From assembly GCA_013214025.1 (NCBI GenBank), contig JABSRN010000063.1:1-57001 (forward strand): a DNA stretch of 57,001 nt, given 5' to 3'. This stretch comes from Polyangiaceae bacterium (GTDB lineage Bacteria > Myxococcota_A > Polyangia > Polyangiales > Polyangiaceae). A program made the translations under genes and the position numbers. Shown here one piece after another: positions 18,590-26,635 of the stretch. Below the pieces are notes generated by a model. The model ran no database searches. It saw only the letters and a program-made list of their open reading frames with translations, and was not told the origin of the DNA. Numbering within the stretch: the first letter of the stretch is position 1; each line of letters opens with the position of its first letter.

Positions 18590-21500
18590 TGCACGTGCAC
18601 CTGGGAGGCTCCCGTGCGGCCGAATACCTCTTCTTGGTACATCTCTTTGGCGAAGGTCGGTGGTACGATGAAGGAGCCGCGAGTGGTGGCTCGGGCCAAA
18701 TAACTGTAGCGATAGATACCGGGCGGCATTTCGTCGACGAAGTTCAGCACGCGGTCGTCGCGTAGCTCTTGGCGATGCCACGCTGTTGCGTAGCCGTTCT
18801 GTAGCCCGGTCCGGAGATCCGCTGACGACGTGGCCAGGCTCATGTCCACGGCTTCGAGGCCTGCGGGAAGGGGATCGTCGATGACAACGAAGCGACGTTT
18901 TTGTGGTGCCAGCACGGTGACGTCCACCTTCACTAGATCGCCGGCTTCGTATGTCTTGCTGTCCGGACCGACGGGGGCCGTCTTGCGGGAGCTGGCGTTT
19001 CGCCGCCACTTTCGCATGGTCTTCGAAACCAAGAATCCGCTCTCCAGCGGCGTGGTGGGCAGTTGCCGGCGCACGTAGCGGAGGCGTGCCTCGTAGAATA
19101 GCGAGCCACGGCCGAGCTTCTGAAAGATCAGAGCCTTGCCGCTGCCGAGTTTTTTCATCGGCGTCGAGAAGCCCTGGGCGAGTAGGGAGTGCCCCGCGAA
19201 TTTCTTGCTGCCAATGCGGCTATCACCAAAGTAGACGTGGGCTTCGAACTGGGTTTTCGTCTGTTCTTGGGCGCGGCGATAGGCATCGAGGCCTAGCAGA
19301 GCGAATGCCGATTCCTGCGTGCTGCCCCAGCGCCCGCCGTCCCGCGCTTCGAGCAGCGCTCGGACGAGCTTGGCCGCCAAGGGGTGGTCGGGCCGGGCCG
19401 CGATCAGCGCGTTCAGGGCGAGCGCGTGGCGTCGTGTGGACGACGTCATATACCCAGATAGGCTCTCTCCTTGAGGGTCAGCGATTTCGGCTCGGTTTCC
19501 TCTGATGGTGATGCTGGACTCGAGCTCTTCCAATAGGGTCGTGAGGGCGCCGTCGTGGCTGTCTAGCTGAAGGGCGGCGCCCCAGAGCAGCACGCTCCTC
19601 GCGAACACCGGCATGTCCGAGCGCCGGTCGAAGAGGGCGTGCAGGGTGCTCGGATCTTTTTGCCCCAACTTAGCCAGTACAAACACGGCGAAGGTGGCGC
19701 CGGGTAAGTCGGCTGCTTCGCGGACGGCGGCGACGGTTGCGAGATATCGTTTGCCTCGTGTAAAGACGGAGTCGGGTACGGCCACCCCGTGTTCGGCGGC
19801 TTGTTGTAGGATCCAGAGGGCGTAACTCGATACCCAGGCGTAACTCTGGGGGGACTCGGGCCACAGCCCGAAGCCGCCGTCCCCGCGCTGTCGTTTGATG
19901 ATCCGGGCGATATCGGATGCAATTCTGTGCTCGGCGTTGTCGGGTACGGGCATGCCGTAGATGCGGGAGAGATCGCCCAATGCCAACAGGGGCATCACGC
20001 GGCTGGAGAGCTGTTCGGTGCACGCATAGGGGTAGTCCGAGAGCTGTTCGAAGCTGCCCTTGAGTCCGACCAGGGCAGACGACGACAAGGTGACGTCCAG
20101 CCCCCCCCGGTCCTCCCGAAGTGCGGCTAGTTCCCCCAGTTCGTGAGCCTCAGCGCTGTCAGTTTTTCCGTAGAGGGCGACCGCCTCAAGCGCGCCGGGG
20201 GAATCGACGTTGAGCTTTCGCTCGACGGCATCGCGGAATTTGCCGACGCTAACATCGAAGCGCACCTTGGCGCTGCCGACGCTGGTGGCGCGGGCTTTGA
20301 AAAACACTTCGACGGAAGACTTGCCCCCGACGGTGGTTGTTTTTTTTGCTGTGTCGATGAGCTGGAGACCTGCGACGGCTACTTTCACTACGGCTTGAGC
20401 TTCGGTGGCGAGCTGGGAGCTGACTACGACGCTCATTTCGAACTTGTCGCCGGCTCGTAGGAACCGGGGCAGGGCCGGGCGGACCATCAGTTTCTTGTTT
20501 ACGGTGAGACTGCCACCGCCTCGCCCATATCGGTCGTCGGGGCTAACTGCCAGCGCCATCAGTCGAAAGCGCCCCAGATTATCTGGGAGTTTGAATTGCG
20601 CTGTTGCGTGACCGGAGTCGTCGGTGATGATGCTGGGGTTGAAGTACGCCGTCGTGAGGTTGTCGCCTCGTGCACTACCGCCGTCGCCACCGGGATCTCC
20701 CTTATTCGCCTCTTCGCTGAGGCCCGTGAGCTTGGCAATCCACTCACGTCCTTCGAGGGTTTCGACTCGCAGGGGCCGGTCGGCGATAAAGGCTCGCAGG
20801 GGATCGCGCATTTGGTAGCCGCTCAGGGACAACACTCCTTCGTCCACCGCGAACACGGTCAATTCCGCCTTCTGCCCGTTGCCGGCGATATCCTTGACGT
20901 CAAGCCGGAGCTTTACAGTTTCGCCGGGGCGGTACTCTGCGCGATCGGTCTGCACGCCAACGGCTAGGCGGCGACTCTCGGGATCCACCCTGAGGTTGAT
21001 GTAGCCAAAACGAAAGCTGTCTCCGATGGCGTGGGCACGGCTTCCCAGCGCTTCTCGGTCCTCGACCAAGTGCACACTAACGAACGCGTTGGGTCGCATA
21101 TTCGCGCCGATGCTGACGTTGAGGCTCGGGGCGGGGCCGGAGATCTTCACCATTTTCTGGGAAATGATGCCGTCGCGCTCAACGGTTACCCATGCCCGAG
21201 CTTTTTTGAACGGAGATTGGATGAGCAAGCGGGCGGTTTGACCCACTTGGTACAGTTTTTTGTCCAAGCTGAGGGTGACTGCCGCCTTGTCGTCGTGATC
21301 GCGCCAGTAGGACTCGCCGCTGTCGGCGATGCCGTAGGTGCCAAAAGAGCTGTGCATGGGACGAGACTTCTTGTCTTCGCTACTCGCGCGGACGACGAAG
21401 TAGCCGGCCGCTGGGATCTTGAGCGGGCATGAGCGGGGGAGCTTGGCGCTGTAGACGACACATCGACTGACCGTCTCTACCACTCGCTCGCTGAGCGTAT

Positions 21501-24177
21501 GGCTCGCTCCACCCGAGGAGCGTTGTTTGACGTGGGTGTAGCGAACTCGCACTAAGCTCATCGATATTTTTCGTCCGGTGACGCGAGTGCCATCGGGGCG
21601 CAGCGCCAATACCGGGCTGTTGACGACACCGGGGGCGTCAATGAAAAGACTCTCCGGGCGCTCTAGCGCCAGGTAGTAGTTGGCGGGGTGCACGAGCACA
21701 GAGCTGCGCCCGCTTTGGGCCTGGCGAGAGACATCGCTGATCTCAGCTTCCAATTCGACTCGCTCGGCTCCCACCTGGTGGGGCAACAAGAGCTGTGTGT
21801 CGATCTTGAGAACGCCGACGCCGTCCAATTTGGCGCTGCCATGGCCGAGCGTAGAGCCCGGTGCGTGCCGGTACCGATCCAAGCTGAGGAAGCTGGAGTC
21901 GTCGACGACCCGATCGCCCGCTCCCGGCGGAGTGAAACTCTCCGGCGCGCGAGTGATGCGGTAGTTCACGTCAGAGTTGCGGAGGGCGCCGCCGAAAAAG
22001 TAATTTCCGTGCACGTCGAAGTGGGCGGTGTCACCGGCGATAGCTTCGGACTCAGTGGCCGCGACTTGGACCTCGAATTCCGCGCGTCGGTAATTGGCGA
22101 CTTGGACTTGGGAGGTCGTGAGAGTCTCCAGGCCTCGCTTCACCGTCAGCCGAAAGTAGCCGGTCTGAGCCGTGGCGGGCATTTTGAACTTTGCCCAGTA
22201 GCCACCAAAAGCGTTGGTAGTGACTTCTACCTTGGCCAACTGCTCGTTGGCCGGGCTGGACAGGATGATGCTGAGTTCGTCGCCAACGGGTACCTCGTTG
22301 CCAGAGACGCCGGGACGGCGAATGTAGCCCTTCACCCGGAAGCTTTCACCCGGACGAAACAAATTGCGCTCGGGGAACAGGAAAGCGATGTCGCGATTGC
22401 CGCCGTAAAAATCAGTCGTTACCGGGATGCGCCAGGAGCCGAAGCTGTCTGCTGTGGAGCGATACACGACCTCGTCTCCAAGCCGTACTTCGAGCCATCG
22501 CAGATCGCCCCTCCAGGATTCGGTTGAGACGAACTGACCCGGGGCGAGCTTCGCCAATCCTCGGGCGTCGGTTTCGCTGATTCCGTCTTGATCGACCACC
22601 GAGACTTTGGCGCCCGTTATGGGTTTGCCTGTTCGCAGGCTAGTTACCCAGACGGAGGTCTGGTCTCGCCCCCTTTTGGCGGTCACGCCGAGATCTGTGC
22701 GTTGTCCCCAGCGAACGTCGCTCCGATGATAGCCGTTTACCTGGTAGTGCACACCGATGGCGAAGGCGCCCTTGCCCCCTTGCGCTCGCAGCAAACGATC
22801 GAGATCGACGTTCTCTCGCAATTTGACGTTGCGGCGTTTGGGTTTAACGGTCCGTGTCGTTGTGCCAGCTACGCTTAGCAGGCTGGCCAGGCGGCTGCCC
22901 CGACGCATGCCGATGATCTTTCGAAGTTCTGCACCGGTCAGGGCGGCGACGGTCAGTTGATACTCGGTGTTGATGCCGATGACCGGCACATGATTCTCGG
23001 AGCCGACGAGGGAGTCGCCTTCGATGCCGATCTGTACGCGCGGGGAGAAGTCTCCGATGACGATCTTATTGCCTGTGAATCCGCTGAGCGGCTGGCCGTG
23101 AACGTCCCGGAGAGCTTTCAGGAAGCGAAGAGTGAAGCTGGTGCCGGGCCGAAAAGTTTCTGTTAGGTGGAAACGCTTCAACGTCGCGTTTTTTCGCCAA
23201 TGCGTGTGTGTGTTGACCTTGCCTCGCGTGCTGTAGAGCCCGCGGGTGAACTTTCGAGCGTTCACGAGATTCGAAAACTGAACGACGATCGAATCGTCAG
23301 GCAAACAGCGGTCTTGGCTGTCCCGCCCGCAGTCGACCTTCGCCGTAAGTGGGCCATAGGTGCGGAAGGAGCCGGTGAAGCGCTGTTTAGCGGGTGCCGG
23401 ACCTTCGCTACCGACCCAGCCGGGTTTGAGCTCAAACTGGATCAGGCTGGCGAGGGGAAAGCCCTTGCTGGCTGTGATCTCAATTGTGTTATTCAACTTG
23501 GCTGGGGCAAAACTGAGCGGAATGTCTTTTCCGGATGCATGAGCACGAAAGAAGGCTTTCATGCCGGCGGGGTCCACCGGTTGAGTGAAGGTCAGCCGTA
23601 TCTTGCTCTCGGCAGTCTCCGAACGGGCCCAGTTTTTCGGCCGCACATGGCGTACTCGAGGCACCGGCGTGATGAACTCGAAGTCCCGCGCTTCCCCCAG
23701 CTCGATCCCGTCGAGGGCTCGCAGTTTTTTCGGTACGTGCACAGATATCTTCGTCGCCCGGGGAAGCTTGCCGCCATCCGGTACGAAGGTGATTCCGTGT
23801 ACTCCGACCCATTCCCAGTGACCCGCCACATCCGGCGTGATCCGCAGGCCAGACGGCAGCGGAATGTCCGGGCCCAGGGCGCGCAGTGGCCGGCTGAAGA
23901 CGAGTTGTATGCTTGGATCCGCGGTCGCTTGCCCTTGGGGACCCCCATGAACCAATACAAAGGGACTCTGATTCGCGAGCGCCATCGCTGCGGGGGAGAG
24001 CGTTGAGCTGGGCGTCACCTGAGGCGTTGAACTAGCGATTACGGGGACGCAGCTGAGCACCGCCAGCCCCGCCACCAAGAACGCTCGGCTCCGACGTAGG
24101 GATGTGAACAGCAGAAGGGCCCGGGTGATCGGAGAAGTGCTTGGGGTCATCAAAGTTTTCTGAAAGGAGGAACCCAT
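18586..24177 (-). CDS. Bacterial alpha-2-macroglobulin (YfhM type)
   Basis: At 1,863 residues this has the length of bacterial alpha-2-macroglobulins. The N-terminus has a basic segment and a hydrophobic stretch ending VLSC (Cys43), consistent with a lipoprotein anchored in the periplasm. Macroglobulin beta-domains follow; DRPLRVETLEGREWIAKLTGL and AYFNPSIITDDSGHATAQFKLPDNLGRFRLMALAVS mark the central A2M region. The thioester motif is intact: C1386-T-E-Q1389 in YPYACTEQLSS. It is followed by the alpha-helical thioester domain. Known role of the family: trapping invading proteases by covalent capture, guarding the periplasm. Translation is coupled to pbpC, whose product would repair the wall. 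ATG codons at 24177 and 24150 are both possible; neither has a strong ribosome binding site. Confidence 0.92.
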   Translation of the reverse strand: MGSSFQKTLMTPSTSPITRALLLFTSLRRSRAFLVAGLAVLSCVPVIASSTPQVTPSSTLSPAAMALANQSPFVLVHGGPQGQATADPSIQLVFSRPLRALGPDIPLPSGLRITPDVAGHWEWVGVHGITFVPDGGKLPRATKISVHVPKKLRALDGIELGEARDFEFITPVPRVRHVRPKNWARSETAESKIRLTFTQPVDPAGMKAFFRAHASGKDIPLSFAPAKLNNTIEITASKGFPLASLIQFELKPGWVGSEGPAPAKQRFTGSFRTYGPLTAKVDCGRDSQDRCLPDDSIVVQFSNLVNARKFTRGLYSTRGKVNTHTHWRKNATLKRFHLTETFRPGTSFTLRFLKALRDVHGQPLSGFTGNKIVIGDFSPRVQIGIEGDSLVGSENHVPVIGINTEYQLTVAALTGAELRKIIGMRRGSRLASLLSVAGTTTRTVKPKRRNVKLRENVDLDRLLRAQGGKGAFAIGVHYQVNGYHRSDVRWGQRTDLGVTAKRGRDQTSVWVTSLRTGKPITGAKVSVVDQDGISETDARGLAKLAPGQFVSTESWRGDLRWLEVRLGDEVVYRSTADSFGSWRIPVTTDFYGGNRDIAFLFPERNLFRPGESFRVKGYIRRPGVSGNEVPVGDELSIILSSPANEQLAKVEVTTNAFGGYWAKFKMPATAQTGYFRLTVKRGLETLTTSQVQVANYRRAEFEVQVAATESEAIAGDTAHFDVHGNYFFGGALRNSDVNYRITRAPESFTPPGAGDRVVDDSSFLSLDRYRHAPGSTLGHGSAKLDGVGVLKIDTQLLLPHQVGAERVELEAEISDVSRQAQSGRSSVLVHPANYYLALERPESLFIDAPGVVNSPVLALRPDGTRVTGRKISMSLVRVRYTHVKQRSSGGASHTLSERVVETVSRCVVYSAKLPRSCPLKIPAAGYFVVRASSEDKKSRPMHSSFGTYGIADSGESYWRDHDDKAAVTLSLDKKLYQVGQTARLLIQSPFKKARAWVTVERDGIISQKMVKISGPAPSLNVSIGANMRPNAFVSVHLVEDREALGSRAHAIGDSFRFGYINLRVDPESRRLAVGVQTDRAEYRPGETVKLRLDVKDIAGNGQKAELTVFAVDEGVLSLSGYQMRDPLRAFIADRPLRVETLEGREWIAKLTGLSEEANKGDPGGDGGSARGDNLTTAYFNPSIITDDSGHATAQFKLPDNLGRFRLMALAVSPDDRYGRGGGSLTVNKKLMVRPALPRFLRAGDKFEMSVVVSSQLATEAQAVVKVAVAGLQLIDTAKKTTTVGGKSSVEVFFKARATSVGSAKVRFDVSVGKFRDAVERKLNVDSPGALEAVALYGKTDSAEAHELGELAALREDRGGLDVTLSSSALVGLKGSFEQLSDYPYACTEQLSSRVMPLLALGDLSRIYGMPVPDNAEHRIASDIARIIKRQRGDGGFGLWPESPQSYAWVSSYALWILQQAAEHGVAVPDSVFTRGKRYLATVAAVREAADLPGATFAVFVLAKLGQKDPSTLHALFDRRSDMPVFARSVLLWGAALQLDSHDGALTTLLEELESSITIRGNRAEIADPQGESLSGYMTSSTRRHALALNALIAARPDHPLAAKLVRALLEARDGGRWGSTQESAFALLGLDAYRRAQEQTKTQFEAHVYFGDSRIGSKKFAGHSLLAQGFSTPMKKLGSGKALIFQKLGRGSLFYEARLRYVRRQLPTTPLESGFLVSKTMRKWRRNASSRKTAPVGPDSKTYEAGDLVKVDVTVLAPQKRRFVVIDDPLPAGLEAVDMSLATSSADLRTGLQNGYATAWHRQELRDDRVLNFVDEMPPGIYRYSYLARATTRGSFIVPPTFAKEMYQEEVFGRTGASQVHVQ

Positions 24178-24652
24178 CGATAGAGCAAGGGGTGTGCCAC
24201 GAGCTATTCGCCCCGAATCTGCATCAGATCCGTCAGTTTTACGCGTGGGGGCTAGTCGCTCGTGGCAGCGGGAACACGAGTTGTGGGGGCACGCCCACGG
24301 CTCGATTGACGCGGCTTCGCCACTCGGAATACAGATTGAATAAACTGAGTTAGCCCCTCAGCTGTTGGGGCGGCGTCAACACGAAACATTCGCTCGTAGC
24401 CGTACAGACGGACCCGGGCTGTGCTCGTCGAAACACGAAGAGCTAGCTCCGGGAGGAGGAGCTGAGCGGGGCGAAGCCAAGAGGCGGCTCCGCCCTCTTC
24501 TAGTTCAGATTGGTCCGCCGTGGTTGTGACCCCCAGGAGATTCGCTATGGGGTACGCTAGTTGCGTGATCCCGAGCCTATTGAGCTTCGCCTGCGGAGGC
24601 GACGACCCCTTCTTCGCCTGATTTCGTTGACGGCGGCTTCTGCCGACGGCTC

Positions 24653-24753
24653 TTTTTTTCGTGGTATTTGAGACTACTGAGGAGGATCTTTCTCCTCCGA
24701 TTTGTCTCTTAGCTCAGACCCTGTTTCTGTCCGAGTTCAGCTGACGGGATACA
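24653..24753 (-). mobile_element. IS terminal remnant shared with the broken IS3 element
   Basis: This 101-bp block is strongly similar to 34573-34676, in the same orientation. Both carry the run TTTTTTTCGTGG, the word TTTGTCTCTTAGCTCAGACC and the end CAGCTGACGGGATACA. The similarity stops exactly at the CA dinucleotide, as expected for the tip of an IS3-type element (TG...CA). At 34585-34587 the block holds the ATG of the transposase frame; here it reads ATA. No transposase remains on this side, so it is a solo end or deletion scar. Confidence 0.65.
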
Positions 24754-24763
24754 GTCGGCGAGT

Positions 24764-24874
24764 CTAGCGGCTCCCCCTCCTTAGTATGACGCTGCCTATG
24801 AGTGGATAGCAGTCGAAAAGGAGGACTGCCCCGAACGAATCGGTTTCTCTCGGCAGAAAGAGCTTTGTGTTCAT
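24764..24874 (-). CDS. 36-residue peptide gene with strong ribosome binding site
   Basis: The ATG at 24874 is preceded by AAAAGGAGG with an 8-nt spacer (ACACCGAA), one of the two best Shine-Dalgarno sequences in the window. The 36-codon frame starts MNTKLFLPRETD, has a hydrophobic middle (FGAVLLFDCYPLIGSVIL) with a single Cys, and ends in RRGSR before a TAG at 24764-24766. I recognise no family. It begins immediately beside the IS remnant and points away from the GNAT gene. The Shine-Dalgarno is exactly complementary to codons 17-20 of the same gene (see the regulatory entry), which suggests translational control. It could be a leader peptide, a toxin-like small membrane peptide, or a peptide substrate for the nearby YcaO locus; none is proven. 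Confidence 0.5.
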   Translation of the reverse strand: MNTKLFLPRETDSFGAVLLFDCYPLIGSVILRRGSR

Positions 24875-24891
24875 TTCGGTGTCCTCCTTTT
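24816..24891 (-). promoter_or_regulatory. Inverted repeat that would sequester a Shine-Dalgarno
   Basis: On the plus strand AAAAGGAGGAC (24816-24826) and GTCCTCCTTTT (24881-24891) are perfect 11-bp inverted repeats, 54 bp apart. In the minus-strand transcript the second becomes the Shine-Dalgarno of the mini-gene and the first lies in its codons 17-20. Pairing would hide the ribosome binding site. This is what a self-masking translational switch looks like. Confidence 0.6.
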
Positions 24892-25277
24892 GTTGGTACG
24901 TGCCGACACGAGCGCTTCACGGACGGACAATCGTGACCTTGTGGGTTTTGGCGCTTCGATGCATTGCATTGTTATGCCTTGTGTATGGGGTTGCCTGCCC
25001 TGGTGGAGCTTGGGTGATGGCTGCCGCGTGGCGTGCGGATTCCGATAACCGCAACCGAAAAAGAACTTTTTTTTCAGGCGAGCTAGTTTGTCCACACCTT
25101 TACTCCAAGAGCGACGAGCGGTGATTCACGCGCAGACGAGGCGCACGCATTGCTACTGATGTCTGCTTCGCGAATTATTTTGAATTCCCTTGAGCTTCTC
25201 TGCGCGCTGCGTCGTCCAGTCTGCGCCTGAATGAGGCCCGGAGCGGCGGTTCGTAGCGAACGACGCACTGCGGCTAG

Positions 25278-25318
25278 GCTGTGGTGAAGCTGTGGTGAAG
25301 CTGTGGTGAAGCTGTGGT
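25278..25318 (+). repeat. 11-bp tandem repeats
   Basis: Three perfect units of GCTGTGGTGAA (25278-25310) are followed by a partial fourth (GCTGTGGT) in the spacer upstream of the GNAT gene. No function is evident. Confidence 0.85.
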
Positions 25319-25626
25319 TGGCGATTTCTCACTTGGCGCCCTCCCCAGAACTGTCACGATTAAGAGACTTTACCGGAGTTGTGGAGCCGTCCGCCACAGC
25401 GCGTCCGGTAGAGCGTCGGGGGCATTGATCGGTGCCCACGGGCGCCTGCTGGATCTGCATATTCCCTGAGATTGGATAACCAGGATATCGCAGATCCTGT
25501 CTTACATTGTCGACTAATGCCGACAACGGCGCATCCACACATTCCCTTACCTACAATAAACAGGATATATCAAAATCAAGATATAACTTGACAGTTCGAT
25601 ATGGAACAGTGCAGAGTCTGTTTCAG

Positions 25627-26481
25627 ATGGGGGTACTTGGTGGCGCAGTTGAGATCGGGGGAGGCCCCGTCGTGGGGGTGCTCGGCGAGGACCCCTCTGA
25701 GGCGCCGGCGCGCAGCCTGGTGGGTGTTCCTGCGCAAGCTCCGGCCGCTTTTGGGACTTCTGTTTCTGGGACTTCTGTTTCTGGGGCATGCGGCTGTGGG
25801 CTGGGGCAGAGGGGCAAGTCTCGCCGGCTTCGTTTGTCGGAGGAGTTTTGGGGGCTCAGTTGGGAGCATGAACTGCCGGCGCCGGCCGCAGATGGTATCC
25901 ACGTCGAATGTGCATCTCTCGAGACGACCATGCAGTTTATCGCAGCTCACTACGCGGATCTGTTTGAGGCAGAGGGCGAGTCACCGTTCCTGGCGGAAGA
26001 GATGACAAAGGCCAAGGGCCGCTACTACGAGCTCGCAGCGGATCTGTTCGCGTTTCGCGAAGGTGACCAACTCGTTGGTGTGATCGTTGCCAACCCCACC
26101 GACTGGAACTCCTACTATGTTCGGAGTGGAGCGATTCTGCGGAGTCATCGCAGCCGCGGTATTGTCAAACATTTCTTTGAGCTGCTGTTTGATCGCCTCG
26201 GTCGACATGGTGTTGCGCGACTCGAGACGGAGACCTCACCGTCGAACCTGATGGTTGTGCGAATGTTGAACAGCCTTCAGTTCAATATGACGGGTACTTC
26301 GCTATCCGAGCGATGGGGAGCGATGACCCGGTTTACCCGGTTCTTGAATCCGGAAGCCGAGGACGTTTTCTTGGACCAATTTTGCACCGGTCCTCGATAT
26401 CAAAAACAGCTCAGAGGTCAATCGACGTCAGGCCAGCAACCGCACCCAGGGGATAAGTTCTGTCGGGCTCACTCTAGGTAG
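25627..26481 (+). CDS. GNAT-family N-acetyltransferase with low-complexity Ser/Thr/Cys/Gly N-terminal segment
   Basis: From the ATG at 25627 the product has 284 residues; in-frame GTG (25609) and TTG (25588, 25507) starts are also possible and no start has a good ribosome binding site. The acetyltransferase domain covers roughly the last 200 residues: acetyl-CoA loop ILRSHRSRGIVKHFFELLF, followed by ARLETETSPSNLMVVRMLNSLQF. The N-terminal ~75 residues are unusual: Gly/Pro/Ala-rich, then GTSVSGTSVSGACGCGLG, which arises partly from a 15-bp tandem duplication. That segment is dense in Ser, Thr and Cys, the residues used by YcaO-type enzymes. A hairpin overlaps its stop codon. First gene of the proposed peptide-modification locus. 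Confidence 0.72.
   Translation: MGVLGGAVEIGGGPVVGVLGEDPSEAPARSLVGVPAQAPAAFGTSVSGTSVSGACGCGLGQRGKSRRLRLSEEFWGLSWEHELPAPAADGIHVECASLETTMQFIAAHYADLFEAEGESPFLAEEMTKAKGRYYELAADLFAFREGDQLVGVIVANPTDWNSYYVRSGAILRSHRSRGIVKHFFELLFDRLGRHGVARLETETSPSNLMVVRMLNSLQFNMTGTSLSERWGAMTRFTRFLNPEAEDVFLDQFCTGPRYQKQLRGQSTSGQQPHPGDKFCRAHSR
25753..25782 (+). repeat. 15-bp in-frame tandem duplication in the GNAT gene
   Basis: GGGACTTCTGTTTCT is perfectly duplicated (25753-25767 and 25768-25782) and encodes GTSVS twice, in frame with the acetyltransferase. Confidence 0.85.
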
Positions 26482-26493
26482 CAGACTACCTAG
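26474..26493 (+). promoter_or_regulatory. Perfect hairpin at the GNAT stop codon
   Basis: CTAGGTAG (26474-26481) and CTACCTAG (26486-26493) form an 8-bp stem with loop CAGA. The TAG stop of the GNAT gene is in the left arm. Together with the next palindrome it separates the acetyltransferase from the mini-gene and may control read-through or RNA processing. Confidence 0.55.
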
Positions 26494-26506
26494 TTACAAT
26501 CCTTGT

Positions 26507-26527
26507 CGCGGGGGCGCCCCCGCGTTT
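26507..26527 (+). terminator. GC palindrome followed by TTT
   Basis: CGCGGGGGCGCCCCCGCG (26507-26524) is a perfect 18-bp palindrome followed by TTT. It resembles a partial intrinsic terminator or attenuator after the GNAT gene. It lies 10 bp before the Shine-Dalgarno of the mini-gene at 26550, so it could instead shape that gene's leader. Confidence 0.5.
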
Positions 26528-26549
26528 CCGCATAGGAAGGAGGCTCATC

Positions 26550-26582
26550 GTGAAGAAAAAATTCGCCCACATGTCGTTCTAG
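26550..26582 (+). CDS. Ten-codon mini-gene, candidate ultrashort precursor peptide (MKKKFAHMSF)
   Basis: A GTG at 26550 is preceded by AAGGAGG (26537-26543), a full seven-base match to the 16S rRNA 3' end, at the ideal 6-nt spacing. The frame reads MKKKFAHMSF and stops at TAG (26580-26582). The Shine-Dalgarno is far better than those of the flanking enzyme genes, and no other start lies at a suitable distance, so it most likely serves this frame. The peptide has a basic Lys3 head and a FAHMSF tail with His, Met, Ser and Phe as possible modification sites. It lies between the GNAT gene and the diiron oxidase/YcaO pair. Precedents for precursors this short: microcin C (7 residues) and biarylitides (5 residues). 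It could alternatively be a leader peptide that regulates the genes behind it. Confidence 0.5.
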   Translation: MKKKFAHMSF

Positions 26583-26635
26583 TTCGCCCCACCCCCACGC
26601 GGCTCTGTCCGTCCACCTCGTTTCCGAAAGAAGCC

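Larger units (their letters stand above)
24178..25626. other. Long spacer with IS remnant, mini-gene and repeats
   Basis: About 1.4 kb without a full-size gene. From left: an unassigned stretch with a weak hairpin near 24480-24500; an IS-end remnant (24653-24753); a 36-codon gene on the minus strand (24764-24874); an A-rich tract at 25062-25076; 11-bp tandem repeats (25278-25318); and an A/T-rich stretch at 25545-25600 just before the GNAT gene. The motif CAGGATAT occurs twice (about 25480 and 25561). Confidence 0.5.

Noticed and set aside
18590-19009. Long N-terminal extension of PBP1C
   Set aside because: It lies inside the alpha-2-macroglobulin gene in another frame; the ATGA-overlapping start gives the normal family N-terminus.
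24867-25124. 85-codon plus-strand frame with a hydrophobic segment
   Set aside because: Starts at GTG with a weak ribosome binding site, overlaps the better-supported minus-strand mini-gene, and matches no family.
25155-25331. 59-codon minus-strand frame with GGGGAGG upstream of a GTG
   Set aside because: Its N-terminal part is only the translation of the 11-bp tandem repeats; no family resemblance.
25588-25616. TTGACA as a -35 element before the GNAT gene
   Set aside because: No -10-like hexamer at 16-18 bp; the downstream bases are GCAGAG.
25601-26005. 134-codon frame overlapping the GNAT gene with a hydrophobic stretch
   Set aside because: It is a +1 shadow of the GNAT frame; the acetyltransferase motifs are in the other frame and the hydrophobicity comes from the 15-bp duplication.
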